This document shows positions 1 to 9,085 of a DNA stretch of 64,000 nt, one piece after another; within the stretch, counting starts at the first letter, position 1, and each line of letters starts with the position of its first letter. The translations under genes and the position numbers were made by a program. A model generated the notes under the pieces. It ran no database searches, was not told the origin of the DNA, and was given only the letters and a program-made list of their open reading frames with translations. Source of the stretch: Pseudomonas fluorescens (GTDB lineage Bacteria > Pseudomonadota > Gammaproteobacteria > Pseudomonadales > Pseudomonadaceae); the NCBI RefSeq assembly GCF_902497895.1, contig NZ_CABVHQ010000009.1, positions 1-64,000 on the forward strand, written 5' to 3'.

Positions 1-4
1 GAAT

Positions 5-122
5 TTCTTGACGACCATAGAGCATTGGAACCACCTGATCCCATCCCGAACTCAGCAGTGAAACGATGCATCGCCGATGGTAGTGTGGGGTTTCCCCATG
101 TGAGAGTAGGTCATCGTCAAGA
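5..122 (+). rRNA. rrf: 5S ribosomal RNA, copy 1
   Basis: The sequence matches the Pseudomonas 5S rRNA core, including the run ending in CCATGTGAGAGTAGGTCATC. The terminal helix is formed by TCTTGACGA at 6-14 and TCGTCAAGA at 114-122. It is presumably the 3' end of an rrn operon whose 16S and 23S genes lie left of the window. Exact ends are estimated from the helix. Confidence 0.96.
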
Positions 123-132
123 TTGAATTCCG

Positions 133-168
133 AAACCCCTATCTGCGTATGCAGGTAGGGGTTTTGTC
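133..168 (+). terminator. Terminator after 5S copy 1
   Basis: A GC-rich hairpin with stems around ACCCCTA and TAGGGGT, topped by CTGC-GTAT-GCAG, is followed by a T-rich run. It would stop rrn transcription before the second 5S copy unless read through. Confidence 0.85.
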
Positions 169-229
169 TTTAGTAGAAGTCACCGATTTTTGCTGGCACG
201 TTACTGCGGTAACGGGCTGGTCACAGAAT

Positions 230-347
230 TTCTTGACGACCATAGAGCATTGGAACCACCTGATCCCATCCCGAACTCAGCAGTGAAACGATGCATCGCC
301 GATGGTAGTGTGGGGTTTCCCCATGTGAGAGTAGGTCATCGTCAAGA
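230..347 (+). rRNA. rrf: 5S ribosomal RNA, copy 2
   Basis: This is a second copy of the 5S gene. It is identical to the first over the whole gene at an offset of 225 bases, and the identity continues into the first bases of the downstream terminator. Tandem 5S genes at the end of one rrn operon are known in some pseudomonads. Confidence 0.96.
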
Positions 348-357
348 TTGAATTCCG

Positions 358-397
358 AAACCCCTGTCTGCTTACGCAGACAGGGGTTTTGTTTTTT
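358..397 (+). terminator. Terminator after 5S copy 2
   Basis: A perfect hairpin (AAACCCCTGTCTGC, loop TTAC, GCAGACAGGGGTTT) is followed by GTTTTTT. It is a strong intrinsic terminator. Its stem differs from that after copy 1 by compensated changes. Confidence 0.93.
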
Positions 398-478
398 GGG
401 AGCAGCCACAAGCTACAAGTGGTGAGCTGCAAGCTAGAAACGGTCTGCTGCCAAGACCACTCCGTATCGAGCGTTCTT

Positions 479-616
479 CTAAGCCTTACGTGCCTTGCCA
501 GCTCTGCGAGCAAGCAACTTGCGCCACCAGATGTAGATCCCCGTCCCCGACAACACCGCAATCAGAACGCCTAGCAGCGCAATCATGACCTGTCCGGTGA
601 AACCAATTATCCGTCC
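479..616 (-). pseudogene. PepSY-associated membrane protein, C-terminal fragment
   Basis: Read on the minus strand, 46 codons end in a stop at 479-481. They encode one hydrophobic helix (IGFTGQVMIALLGVLIAVLS) followed by GTGIYIWWRK and a basic tail. This is the usual last transmembrane helix and terminus of PepSY-TM proteins encoded beside siderophore receptors. There is no start codon or upstream domain; the reading abuts a receptor fragment at about 610-617. Family assignment is from the motif, and the deletion is inferred. Confidence 0.7.
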
Positions 617-820
617 CCCATGGACTTCAAGCCATCGAGGTAGATGTTGTCCACCGAGCCATCGTTGAAGCCGCGCATCGCCACGTAGTCGTAGCGATGG
701 GTGGCGCCGTAGGGATTGGTCAAGACGCCGGGGGTGTAGCGCATGGCCTGGGACACGGTTTGCGAACCCTGGTCATCCATTTGCTCACGGGTCACCACCG
801 ATACGCTTTGCGAGGTTTCC
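607..820 (-). pseudogene. TonB-dependent siderophore receptor, plug-domain fragment
   Basis: An open frame of about 70 codons contains SVSVVTREQMDDQG, QAMRYTPGVLTNPYGA and VAMRGFNDGSVDNIYLDGLK, the conserved plug region of FpvA/FoxA-type receptors. The signal peptide, the remaining plug and the whole beta-barrel are absent. The upstream end fuses out of frame to a sigma-factor fragment; the downstream end runs into a stop at the junction with the PepSY fragment. It cannot encode a working receptor. Confidence 0.85.
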
Positions 821-1054
821 CTCGATTTCCTCGCGGCGCCAGTGGTCGATCACCAGGCCCCGGGCAATCGTGCGCAGAAAGGCCCGCGGGGCTTTCACTT
901 CGAGACGTTCGGTTCTTTGGAGCAAACGGACAAAGGTGTCCTGGGGCAGATCCGCGGCATCGGCGGCATTGCCCAGCCGGCAGCGCAGCCAGGTGTTCAG
1001 CCAGCCGTGATGATTGCTGTAGAGCGCCTGCACTGCAAAATCAGATGATGGCAT
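785..1054 (-). pseudogene. FecI-like ECF sigma factor, N-terminal fragment
   Basis: From an ATG at 1054 the product reads ALYSNHHGWLNTWLRCRLG...DTFVRLLQR...PRAFLRTIARGLVIDHWRR, which is sigma region 2 of iron-starvation ECF factors. Homology ends near residue 75 at the motif HWRREEIEG, after which the frame enters receptor sequence and stops at 785. Region 4, needed for -35 recognition, is missing. The order sigma - receptor - PepSY on one strand matches a normal iron-uptake locus, with fecR and most coding sequence deleted. Confidence 0.8.
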
Positions 1055-1224
1055 GAATACAACTGTCCGAACGTCATAAATGATAATTAGTCGCATTGTC
1101 ATTCAAGCTCCGTGGATTTTGCAACCACCGTTCGGTCAGTCGGTATCAATATCGTGCTGTAGCCATTCCAGTCCGCCGTCCGGCAGGTTTACTGCGCATA
1201 TGGAGTTCATTTCCTACAAAGCGC

Positions 1225-1251
1225 TAAGTTTTATCCGGTTCGTGCCGACAG
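1225..1251 (+). promoter_or_regulatory. Candidate FliA (sigma-28) promoter
   Basis: TAAG at 1225-1228 and GCCGACAG at 1244-1251 are separated by exactly 15 bases. They resemble the FliA consensus TAAA-N15-GCCGATAA, with one mismatch in the first box and two in the second. The site lies about 115 bases upstream of a chemoreceptor start, a gene class often controlled by FliA. It is a visual match only. Confidence 0.5.
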
Positions 1252-1366
1252 AGTGGTGAGAAATGCGTGCACCTAAGTAGAGCGGTCTTAGAACACCGCC
1301 TGCGCTGTTACATGGAACATCTGCAACCGGACGCGTCCCCACTTTCTGCATAAGAAGTCCCCTGAA

Positions 1367-3247
1367 ATGAATCTCAAGTTCAGCCATAAAATCCTGTTGG
1401 CCGCTTCAGGCGTCGTGGTTCTGGCTTTTGCGTTGTTCACTTTCTACAACGACTACCTGCAGCGAAATATCATCAAGCAAAACCTCGAGTCTTCTGTCGA
1501 GCAGGCCGGCGTTCTGACCGCCGGCAGCGTGCAGAACTGGCTGGGCGGGCGGATCCTGGTGCTGGAAAACCTGGCCCAGAACGTTGCTCACCAAGGTGCC
1601 CAGGCGGATTACCCGGGGCTGGTCAGTCAGCCAGCCTTCACCTCGAACTTCCAGTTCACCTACGTTGGACAAACCGATGGCACCTTTACCCAGCGCCCTG
1701 ACGCAAAAATGCCGGACGGGTACGATCCGCGTCAGCGTCCTTGGTACAAGCAGGCAGTAGCGGCCGACAAGACCATGCTGACCCCGCCTTACATGGCGGC
1801 GGTCGGTGGGCTGGTGGTGACCATTGCCATGCCGGTCAAGAAACAGGGGCAACTGCTCGGGGTGGTCGGTGGTGACCTGAGCCTGGAAACCCTGGTGAAG
1901 ATCATTAATTCGGTGGACTTTGGCGGTATCGGGCATGCCTTCCTGGTCAGTGCTGACGGGCAGGTGATCGTCAGCCCGGAGAAAGACCAGTTGATGAAGA
2001 ACCTCAAGGATATCTACCCGGGTTCCGCGGTGCGCATCGGGAAGGGCAATCAGGAAGTCATCCTGAATCAACACGAGCGCATTCTGTCCTTCACGCCAGT
2101 GACCGGTCTGCCTAACGCTGATTGGTACATCGGACTGTCGATCGACAAGGACAAGGCCTACGCACCATTGAGCCAATTCCGCACTTCGGCCTTGATCGCA
2201 ATGTTCGTCGCCGTGACCGCCATCGCGGTGTTGTTGAGTTTGTTGATTCAGGTGCTCTTGCGTCCGCTGACCACCATGGGGCGAGCGATGCAGGACATTG
2301 CGCAAGGTGAGGGCGACCTGACCCGTCGTCTGACGGTGGAAAACAAAGACGAGTTCGGAGAGTTGGGCGGCGCGTTCAACCAGTTTGTGGAGCGGATTCA
2401 CGCGTCGATTTCCGAAGTCTCGTCGGCCACACGTCAGGTGCATGATCTGTCGCAACGGGTGATGGCATCGTCGAACGCCTCGATCATCGGTTCCGACGAG
2501 CAGAGTGCGCGGACCACTAGCGTAGCGGCGGCGATCAATGAACTAGGTGCCGCAACCCAGGAAATCGCCCGCAATGCCGCCGATGCTTCGCAGCACGCCA
2601 GCGGCGCCAGTGAACAGGCGGATGATGGTCGTCAGGTGGTGGAAAAAACCATACTGGCCATGACTGAGCTGTCGCAAAAAATCAGCCAGTCCTGCACCCA
2701 GATCGAAACCTTGAATGCCAGCACCGACAACATCGGGCATATTCTCGATGTGATCAAAGGTATCTCCCAGCAAACCAATCTGCTGGCGCTTAACGCAGCA
2801 ATCGAAGCGGCACGTGCCGGTGAAGCCGGTCGTGGTTTTGCGGTGGTAGCGGACGAGGTGCGCAACCTGGCCCACCGCACCCAGGAATCAGCCGAGGAGA
2901 TCCACAAGATGATCACCTCGCTGCAGATAGGTTCTCGCGAAGCAGTGACCACCATGAACGCCAGCCAGGTTTCCAGCGAGGAAAGTGTCGAAGTGGCGAA
3001 TCAGGCCGGTGCGCGCTTGGTCAGCGTGACTCAACGAATCACCGAAATCGACGGGATGAACCAGTCGGTGGCCGCGGCAACGGAAGAGCAGACCGCGGTG
3101 GTGGAAACCCTCAACGTCGACATCAACCAGATCAACCTGCTGAACCAGCAGGGCGTGGTCAACCTCAACGAAACCTTGAAGGATTGTGATGCCTTGTCGC
3201 AACAGGCCAAGCGTCTGAAGCAATTGGTCGACAGCTTCAAGATCTGA
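1367..3247 (+). CDS. Methyl-accepting chemotaxis protein, dCache amino-acid type
   Basis: This 626-residue chemoreceptor has an N-terminal membrane helix (about 8-27) and a periplasmic dCache domain (about 30-275). A second helix (about 280-300) leads to HAMP and a cytoplasmic signalling domain whose hairpin tip contains [22 protein letters not shown]119, R124, W126, Y127 and D170 occur in the spacing of the amino-acid-binding dCache signature known from PctA-type receptors, so L-amino acids are the likely ligands. No CheR-tethering pentapeptide is seen at the C terminus. The ligand is inferred; the receptor class is clear. Confidence 0.93.
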   Translation: MNLKFSHKILLAASGVVVLAFALFTFYNDYLQRNIIKQNLESSVEQAGVLTAGSVQNWLGGRILVLENLAQNVAHQGAQADYPGLVSQPAFTSNFQFTYVGQTDGTFTQRPDAKMPDGYDPRQRPWYKQAVAADKTMLTPPYMAAVGGLVVTIAMPVKKQGQLLGVVGGDLSLETLVKIINSVDFGGIGHAFLVSADGQVIVSPEKDQLMKNLKDIYPGSAVRIGKGNQEVILNQHERILSFTPVTGLPNADWYIGLSIDKDKAYAPLSQFRTSALIAMFVAVTAIAVLLSLLIQVLLRPLTTMGRAMQDIAQGEGDLTRRLTVENKDEFGELGGAFNQFVERIHASISEVSSATRQVHDLSQRVMASSNASIIGSDEQSARTTSVAAAINELGAATQEIARNAADASQHASGASEQADDGRQVVEKTILAMTELSQKISQSCTQIETLNASTDNIGHILDVIKGISQQTNLLALNAAIEAARAGEAGRGFAVVADEVRNLAHRTQESAEEIHKMITSLQIGSREAVTTMNASQVSSEESVEVANQAGARLVSVTQRITEIDGMNQSVAAATEEQTAVVETLNVDINQINLLNQQGVVNLNETLKDCDALSQQAKRLKQLVDSFKI

Positions 3248-3281
3248 ATTTAAGGCCTGTCTGAGGGACCGCGTTATCTTC

Positions 3282-3374
3282 ATCGCGAGCAAGCTCGCTC
3301 CCACAGGGTTTTGCACTGACCACAAAAGTGCGGGTCGGCGCAGGTCCAATGTGGGAGCGAGCTTGCTCGCGATA
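3282..3374. repeat. REPIN, inverted pair of class A REPs
   Basis: GCGAGCAAGCTCGCTCCCACA near 3284 and its reverse complement at 3351-3374 flank about 50 bases. The arrangement is typical of REP doublets in fluorescent pseudomonads. It sits between convergent genes. Confidence 0.9.
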
Positions 3375-3405
3375 GCGGTGTGTCTAAAACCGATGAATTC
3401 GAACC

Positions 3406-3873
3406 TTACACAAACAGCTTCAGCACATTACTCATCGAGTCATCGGCAAAGCCCTGAACAAAATCCTTGAACCCAGGCAAGGCCTCGGTGCCACCCTGGG
3501 CCGGTTCGGCGATGATGGTCCAGGTCGCTCGGGACTTGCCCGCAACCAGTGGCTCGACAGTCATGGCGGCCCACAGGTTGGCGACCCCCAGGGTGTTGTA
3601 GATCGTCGTCCAGGTCATGCTCATGGCCTGATCGTCCCGCGAGTTGAGTTGCTCGACCACCAGATTGCCGTCCTTGAAGAATTTCTTGCGCAGCGAAGAC
3701 ACGCCTTCGCCGGTCATCTCGATGTGCGACAGCGCGGGGATGAATTGATCGAATCCGGCGAAGTTGCCGACCACCTCCCACACACGCAGTGCATCGGCAG
3801 GAACCTCGACCGAGGCTGAAACATGGCAGCCATGGGGGTTTTTGATCAGGGTATCGGGTTGCAGAGTGGTCAT
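3406..3873 (-). CDS. mgoD: MgoD/PvfD-like SRPBCC family protein
   Basis: A 155-residue protein of the SRPBCC (polyketide cyclase/START-like) fold, with the family opening VSASVEVPADALRVWEVVGNF and a closing helix containing GFKDFVQGFADDSMSNVLK. It is the last gene of the mgo-type operon, where MgoD/PvfD has this fold; its chemical step is not firmly known. The start at 3873 is chosen for the upstream GGAG. An earlier in-frame ATG pair at 3909 would overlap mgoA and lacks such a site. Identity rests on fold plus operon position. Confidence 0.85.
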   Translation of the reverse strand: MTTLQPDTLIKNPHGCHVSASVEVPADALRVWEVVGNFAGFDQFIPALSHIEMTGEGVSSLRKKFFKDGNLVVEQLNSRDDQAMSMTWTTIYNTLGVANLWAAMTVEPLVAGKSRATWTIIAEPAQGGTEALPGFKDFVQGFADDSMSNVLKLFV

Positions 3874-3905
3874 GCTGTGCTCCAGTTTGGTTGGGATTTG
3901 ATGCA

Positions 3906-6900
3906 TCAAATGAAGTCGATTTCTTTCAGGTAATCGCAGCCCTTGCGCAGCAGCGCGGGGGATTTTTGCGGGTAGTGCTCGCCCATCAACCGGACGCCAG
4001 CCTGGGCGTTGTCGTGGCCGATCATCGAGATGTCGCCGATGTCTTCCTCAAAGCCATTGAGGTAGAAGCCCAACACGCCGAACAACGCGTTCTCGCTGTC
4101 GACCCGGCCCAGTTGTTGTTGCCAGTCGGCGACGCTGACCATGCGAAATTCCCGTCCGGTCTCACGAAAGGACGCCACGTAAGCGTCCCAGCTCAGCGGC
4201 TCGGGGTTATGCAGGTTGAACACCGCCTGGTCCGGCTGATAGCGGCTGGCGTGGAAGGCGATAAAGCGGGCAAGAAAGTCCACCGGCATCAAGTCGAAGT
4301 TCAGGGCGAACTCCGGCACCTGGCCCAATTGAATCGAGCCCTTGAGCATCAGCATCAGGCGGTTCTTGTGGGGTTGGCAGACCCCCGTGAGGCTGTTGAA
4401 ACTGATGTTGCCCGGCCGATAGAGATTGACCCGGACCCCACGCTCGCGAGCGCGCTCGAGAACCCGCTCACCCACCCATTTGGACAGGTTGTAGCCGTTC
4501 TTGATGTAGATCGGCGGAGTCAGCGCGGCCGGTTGTTCGAGGACCCGGCCATCGGCGTCGATGGTGCTGGAGGCCGAGAGGGTGGAAACGAAGTTGAAGA
4601 CCTTCTTGCTGCGTCCTTCGCACAAGCGCAGGCACTCGAAAATCGGCTCGACGTTATCCCGGGCCAGTGACGGGTAATCCATGACGTGATTGACGTTGGC
4701 GGCGTTATGCACCAGGGCGCCGAATTCCCGGTCGAGCCGTTCGTACACCTCAGGTGCAAGCCCCAGCTCGGGCCGGGTGATATCCGCCGCGTAAACCTGC
4801 ACCCGACTCAGGTCCAGATGCTCCAGACGGTTCTCGTGCAAGGACTGGGAAAAGCGTTCGGCGGCCGACTTCCCGGCACCATCGCGTACCAGACACGCGA
4901 CTTCGGTCGCGCCCCAGGCCAGCAGAGCCTCGACAATGTGCACGCCGACAAAGCTGTTGGCGCCAGTGACGATCACCTTGTGCACATCCCCCATCCGGCT
5001 GACCGGCAAGGCGTGTATATCCAGTTCGCGGAAAGCGTCGGCCAAGGCCTTTGCACTGAGCACTTCTTCGCTGCTGTTACCGCTGACCAGCGTCGCCAGC
5101 CTGGCGATGGTCGGCACTTCAATGAAGCGGTTGATCGAGATACTGCGTCCGAATTGTTGGCGCAAACCCAGGAGCATTCGTGACAAGAGAATCGAGTGGC
5201 CGCCGAGATTGAAGAAGCTTTCGTCGGTGGAAATGTCGCTGGCCGGCAACTCCAGTAATTCAGCCCACAGCTCCAGCAACTGCGCTTCGTCAGCGGTTTT
5301 GGGTAATCGCCGCGGATGGTTTTCAAGGAAACTGACCGGCAGTTCCAGCAGGGCTTTGCGATCCACTTTGCCGTTGCTGGCGTAAGGCATGCTCGCCAGT
5401 TCGGTCCAGGCGACTGGCTGCATATAGTCCGGCAGAAACTGTAGCGCGTGCGCTTTCAATGCTTCGCGGGCGCTGCCCGGCGGGTCTTCCTGAGGTTGGG
5501 CGAGGAATGCCAGAATTCGTCGATTGCTGTCGATGACCACCGCTACCTGACGGAACAATTGACTGTCACGAAGGCAGTGTTCGATCTCTTCCGGCTCGAC
5601 CCGGAAGCCGCGAATCTTCACCTGGTTGTCCCGCCGGCCGCAGAGCTCGATGCCGTCGGCCGTCCACTTCGCCATATCGCCGGTGCGATAGGCGCGCAGG
5701 CTTTGGCCGTCGGGCAACGGCAAGTCGAGATAGCGTTCGGCGGTCTGCTGCGGATTATTCAAATAGCCCAGGCAGACCCCGGGCCCGACGATGTACAGCT
5801 CACCCACGGTGTGCTCGGCAACTGGCAGGAAGGCTTCATCGAGAATCAGCACCTGGCTGTTGGCGATCGGCGCACCCAGGGTGCGGTTGCTATCGCCGGC
5901 CTGCAGTTGTCGTGCAGTAATCAGTACCGTGGCTTCCGTCGGCCCATAGAGGTTGTACAGCCGGCATTGCCGGGTCAGGCACTCGATCACGTAGGGTTCG
6001 CAGACGTCGCCACCGGTCATCACATGTTCGAGCCCCAACGGCTGGTCGAGGGGCAGAATGCTCAGCAATGCCGGCGGCACAAACCCATGGCTCAGACGCT
6101 GGCGGCGGATCAACTCCACCAGTTGTAGCGGGTCGCGGCGCTCGTCGTCGCTGGGGACGATCAACTCGGCGCCCTGGATCAACGTCGGGAAGATATCGAT
6201 CAACGATGAGTCGAAGCTCAGGGACGAAAACTGCAAGACCCGGCTGTGCTCGGTCAGCTCTACATAGGCGGCATACCAGGCGCAGAAATGCGCCAGATTG
6301 TGCTGGCTGAGCAACACGCCTTTCGGATGACCGGTGGTGCCCGAGGTGTACAACGCCATGCATGGCGCATCGAGGGCGGGGCGTTGACTCATCAGCGGCT
6401 GCGAGAGATCCGCGGTGCAGGCGTCGATGCGGCTGATGTCCAATCCAGGTATCGCGGCGCTGAGCGGGTGCTGGCCATCGTGAAGCAGCAACAGCGCTCC
6501 GGCATTCTCCAGGATGTACTGCTGGCGTTGCAGTGGATGGCTCGGTTCGAGTGGCAGATACACCGCGCCGCTGCCGAGAATCGCCAGAATACCTGCATAA
6601 AGCGCGCTGGATTTCGCCAGGCAGATACCCACCACCAACGGCCCGTCGCCCGGCTTGTGTTGTTCCAGTAGCGGCAGCAATCGCTGCTGGATTGCCAGGC
6701 TTTGGGCGTGCAAGGCGCCATAGCTGATGGACGTGCCGGCGATGTTCAGTGCAGGTCGGTCGGCGAATGCCTTGAGGCTTTGTTCAAGCCTTTCGATCAA
6801 TGGGGTTTGCGCGATCAGCAGCAACTCCGGTTGATGGGTGAGATTGAATCGATGGGCGTAAGACAGCCGCTCCAGCAGCAGCAGGTTTTCCTGATGTCCT

Positions 6901-7367
6901 TGGGAGCAAGGTTCGGCGGACTCGGCCTGCAGGAAGTAATCGGCATCGCGGGAGAAGCGACTGACCATCACGGCCACAGCGTCCACCAACTCGGCAACTA
7001 CCCGCATACGCAGTGTCTGGCCATTGCCTGAAGGTTCATCAACCACGGGCCATCGGGCAATCAGTCGCTGTTCGGTGCCCGAGCCGTACCCGCAGAGCAC
7101 TTCGAGTTGGGGTAGGCCGTATTCGCTCAAAGACCCCGCGACCAAACGTAAACTCAGCGGTACGCAGTCGCCAAAGTCCCGTAGACGTTGCGACGAGATC
7201 GTCAGGCTGCCGTCGTCGATCAGCAGGTTGGCGCTGCTGACCGGTTGTTGGTTGAGGGCCCGACTGTCCGTCAGGCGGCCAAGTGAGTGGCCATGTTGTT
7301 CCAGTTCCAGCGCCAGGTCGTTCAAAGCCTGACTCTGGCCTATGAGTAGAATGTCGAGCCGTCGCAT
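3906..7367 (-). CDS. mgoA: MgoA/PvfC-like nonribosomal peptide synthetase (A-T-reductase)
   Basis: This 1153-residue single-module synthetase starts with an atypical region (about 1-175). An adenylation domain (about 190-675) follows with ALYTSGTTGHPKG, NLYGPTEAT and the NGKVDRKAL lysine motif. A carrier domain has GGHS at 722-725. A thioester reductase (about 795-1150) has TGANSFVG and YNLSKWVGE for NAD(P)H use and reductive release. Aligning by eye to PheA gives specificity residues D-S-I-A-M-G-L-V-L-K. Characterised relatives load leucine or valine; the substrate here is unproven. It lies 15 bases after the N-oxygenase gene. Confidence 0.93.
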   Translation of the reverse strand: MRRLDILLIGQSQALNDLALELEQHGHSLGRLTDSRALNQQPVSSANLLIDDGSLTISSQRLRDFGDCVPLSLRLVAGSLSEYGLPQLEVLCGYGSGTEQRLIARWPVVDEPSGNGQTLRMRVVAELVDAVAVMVSRFSRDADYFLQAESAEPCSQGHQENLLLLERLSYAHRFNLTHQPELLLIAQTPLIERLEQSLKAFADRPALNIAGTSISYGALHAQSLAIQQRLLPLLEQHKPGDGPLVVGICLAKSSALYAGILAILGSGAVYLPLEPSHPLQRQQYILENAGALLLLHDGQHPLSAAIPGLDISRIDACTADLSQPLMSQRPALDAPCMALYTSGTTGHPKGVLLSQHNLAHFCAWYAAYVELTEHSRVLQFSSLSFDSSLIDIFPTLIQGAELIVPSDDERRDPLQLVELIRRQRLSHGFVPPALLSILPLDQPLGLEHVMTGGDVCEPYVIECLTRQCRLYNLYGPTEATVLITARQLQAGDSNRTLGAPIANSQVLILDEAFLPVAEHTVGELYIVGPGVCLGYLNNPQQTAERYLDLPLPDGQSLRAYRTGDMAKWTADGIELCGRRDNQVKIRGFRVEPEEIEHCLRDSQLFRQVAVVIDSNRRILAFLAQPQEDPPGSAREALKAHALQFLPDYMQPVAWTELASMPYASNGKVDRKALLELPVSFLENHPRRLPKTADEAQLLELWAELLELPASDISTDESFFNLGGHSILLSRMLLGLRQQFGRSISINRFIEVPTIARLATLVSGNSSEEVLSAKALADAFRELDIHALPVSRMGDVHKVIVTGANSFVGVHIVEALLAWGATEVACLVRDGAGKSAAERFSQSLHENRLEHLDLSRVQVYAADITRPELGLAPEVYERLDREFGALVHNAANVNHVMDYPSLARDNVEPIFECLRLCEGRSKKVFNFVSTLSASSTIDADGRVLEQPAALTPPIYIKNGYNLSKWVGERVLERARERGVRVNLYRPGNISFNSLTGVCQPHKNRLMLMLKGSIQLGQVPEFALNFDLMPVDFLARFIAFHASRYQPDQAVFNLHNPEPLSWDAYVASFRETGREFRMVSVADWQQQLGRVDSENALFGVLGFYLNGFEEDIGDISMIGHDNAQAGVRLMGEHYPQKSPALLRKGCDYLKEIDFI

Positions 7368-7382
7368 GATGTGCTCCTCGGG

Positions 7383-8312
7383 TCAGACCAGGTAGGCGCT
7401 AAGGGCGTGCTGGACGCAGGGCGAATCCAGCAACGAACTGCTGCGCAAAAACCGCACGATGTTGGCGACCAGTGGGTGATGACGATTGATCGGGAAGGCC
7501 AGCCCGGATACTTCTCCCTTGAGTGCCAGCCTTGCGCTGTCGCTGAGTTGCAAGTGCTCGATCAGCCGACAGTCGAAGGCCTTCTGGATATCGTTGGTCA
7601 GGTAGTGGGCAATGAACACCGGCAGGATCTGCGCGATGCTGTGCCGGTCGGTTTCGCTTGCGCCATGCCAGTAGATCCGCACCAGCCTTGCCCAGAAAAC
7701 CGAATGTCGGCCTTCGTCCAGCAGGTGGTCGGCCATCAGTCCCTTGATCGATTGCTTGACCGTGTCGTCCTTGGCGAAGGCTGCGACATCGTTGGTCACC
7801 GTATTTTCGGCAATCGCCACGCAGATCAGCTCCACGGCGGCGCACAAGTGCTCCGGAGCCAGCGCCAGTGCCGCTGGAATTGCCCGACTCAGCTCGATTT
7901 CACCGGGCAGCTCGATTGGCGTGATCCCGGTCATGGCGATGGTCTGTTGCATGAAGTCCATGGCCACCAACGCGTGGTAGTCCTCATCCACCACCACGGT
8001 CATGGCGTCATAACGACAGGCGAAGGGGAAGGGCACCGCGAAGCGATTCTTGGCAATGCTGCGCGCGGTTTTATCGACGATTTCGGTTTCGAAGATCACC
8101 ACGTCGTTGATGAATTTGTAGAGCGTCTGCACCAGGGCAAAATCCCGCTGTTCGGGGCATTCGCGCAGAAAAGTTTCACCCAGCACCAAGGGTTGGCGAC
8201 TCAGGGGATAAATCAGCTTGTTGTCGTTCTCGACCATGCGCCGCGGACGGGTGCGGATGGTTGCCCGGCTTTCCCAGGACTCGGCGAAGGATTGGTAGTC
8301 GGCGGCGTTCAT
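7383..8312 (-). CDS. mgoC: MgoC/PvfB-like diiron N-oxygenase (AurF family)
   Basis: A 309-residue protein of the p-aminobenzoate N-oxygenase (AurF/CmlI) family. Helical diiron motifs are visible: [40 protein letters not shown] and [16 protein letters not shown] supply Glu and His ligands. In mgo/pvf systems this enzyme oxidises the amino acid nitrogen during diazeniumdiolate or pyrazine N-oxide formation. The start codon overlaps the end of mgoB by four bases (ATGA), suggesting coupled translation. Confidence 0.92.
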   Translation of the reverse strand: MNAADYQSFAESWESRATIRTRPRRMVENDNKLIYPLSRQPLVLGETFLRECPEQRDFALVQTLYKFINDVVIFETEIVDKTARSIAKNRFAVPFPFACRYDAMTVVVDEDYHALVAMDFMQQTIAMTGITPIELPGEIELSRAIPAALALAPEHLCAAVELICVAIAENTVTNDVAAFAKDDTVKQSIKGLMADHLLDEGRHSVFWARLVRIYWHGASETDRHSIAQILPVFIAHYLTNDIQKAFDCRLIEHLQLSDSARLALKGEVSGLAFPINRHHPLVANIVRFLRSSSLLDSPCVQHALSAYLV

Positions 8313-9085
8313 GCGCTCACCTCGGCGATGGTTTCAGCCATGCTCAGGCGCAAGCCGTCCCACAAGGCGATGCGGCTTTGCACGGCGGCGATGGCGGCGG
8401 TATAAACCTCCTCTTCGCGTTGCGGGTCGCCATCGACCAGTCGTGCGAGAAGTTTTTCCGCGGCCGGGCCGTGGTCTTCGGAATCGACTTCGATATGCCG
8501 TTGCAGGTAGTAACGAAAGGTCGGCGCCTGTTCGATGCCGATGTCCCAATCGTCGAGAATGCGCTGGAACATTTGCGGGATGACGCTTTCTCGACCGTGC
8601 AGAAATGCCGCGGCGACGCTGTGGGCCGGAGCATGCAGCGCCGTGTGCAGGGTGTGCCTGACGAAGTTCGCCGCGGCCGGATCAACCTCGACACTTTGCA
8701 GGGCGGTGTCGTAACTCACGCCTTCGCGTTGCAGCGCGACGAAGCGTTCGACCACCGCGGTGCGGGCGCCGACTTCGCGCATTGCATCCAGGTACAGCTC
8801 GTAATGGCTGTAATGACCGTGATCGACTCGATTATCCGATTCTTCACCCAGGACAATTTCATTGATCAGGCGAGCGGCTTGAGGGTCCTGCGGCGCAAGC
8901 CATGGCAGCTGGACGCAGGTCAGTTCCTGTTGCAGGCGTTTGGTCAGTGACATGAAGTCCCAGACGGCGAACACATGGGTTTCCATAAATCGCTGGAGTA
9001 TCGGCAGCGAGTTGATTTCCGAAAAGATCGGGTGGGCACTTAATTGCGCTTTTTTAAAGTGAAGCAGTTCTTTGTTTGTTTTCAT
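8309..9085 (-). CDS. mgoB: MgoB/PvfA-like haem-oxygenase-fold diiron oxidase
   Basis: This 258-residue DUF3050-type protein has the haem-oxygenase-like diiron fold. Candidate metal ligands lie in [25 protein letters not shown] and the motif [10 protein letters not shown]. It is the first gene of the operon, with a GAGG Shine-Dalgarno seven bases before the ATG at 9085. In the mgo/pvf pathway the first gene encodes this oxygenase class, which acts with the AurF-type enzyme on amino-acid nitrogen. The exact step is assigned from homologous systems. Confidence 0.9.
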   Translation of the reverse strand: MKTNKELLHFKKAQLSAHPIFSEINSLPILQRFMETHVFAVWDFMSLTKRLQQELTCVQLPWLAPQDPQAARLINEIVLGEESDNRVDHGHYSHYELYLDAMREVGARTAVVERFVALQREGVSYDTALQSVEVDPAAANFVRHTLHTALHAPAHSVAAAFLHGRESVIPQMFQRILDDWDIGIEQAPTFRYYLQRHIEVDSEDHGPAAEKLLARLVDGDPQREEEVYTAAIAAVQSRIALWDGLRLSMAETIAEVSA

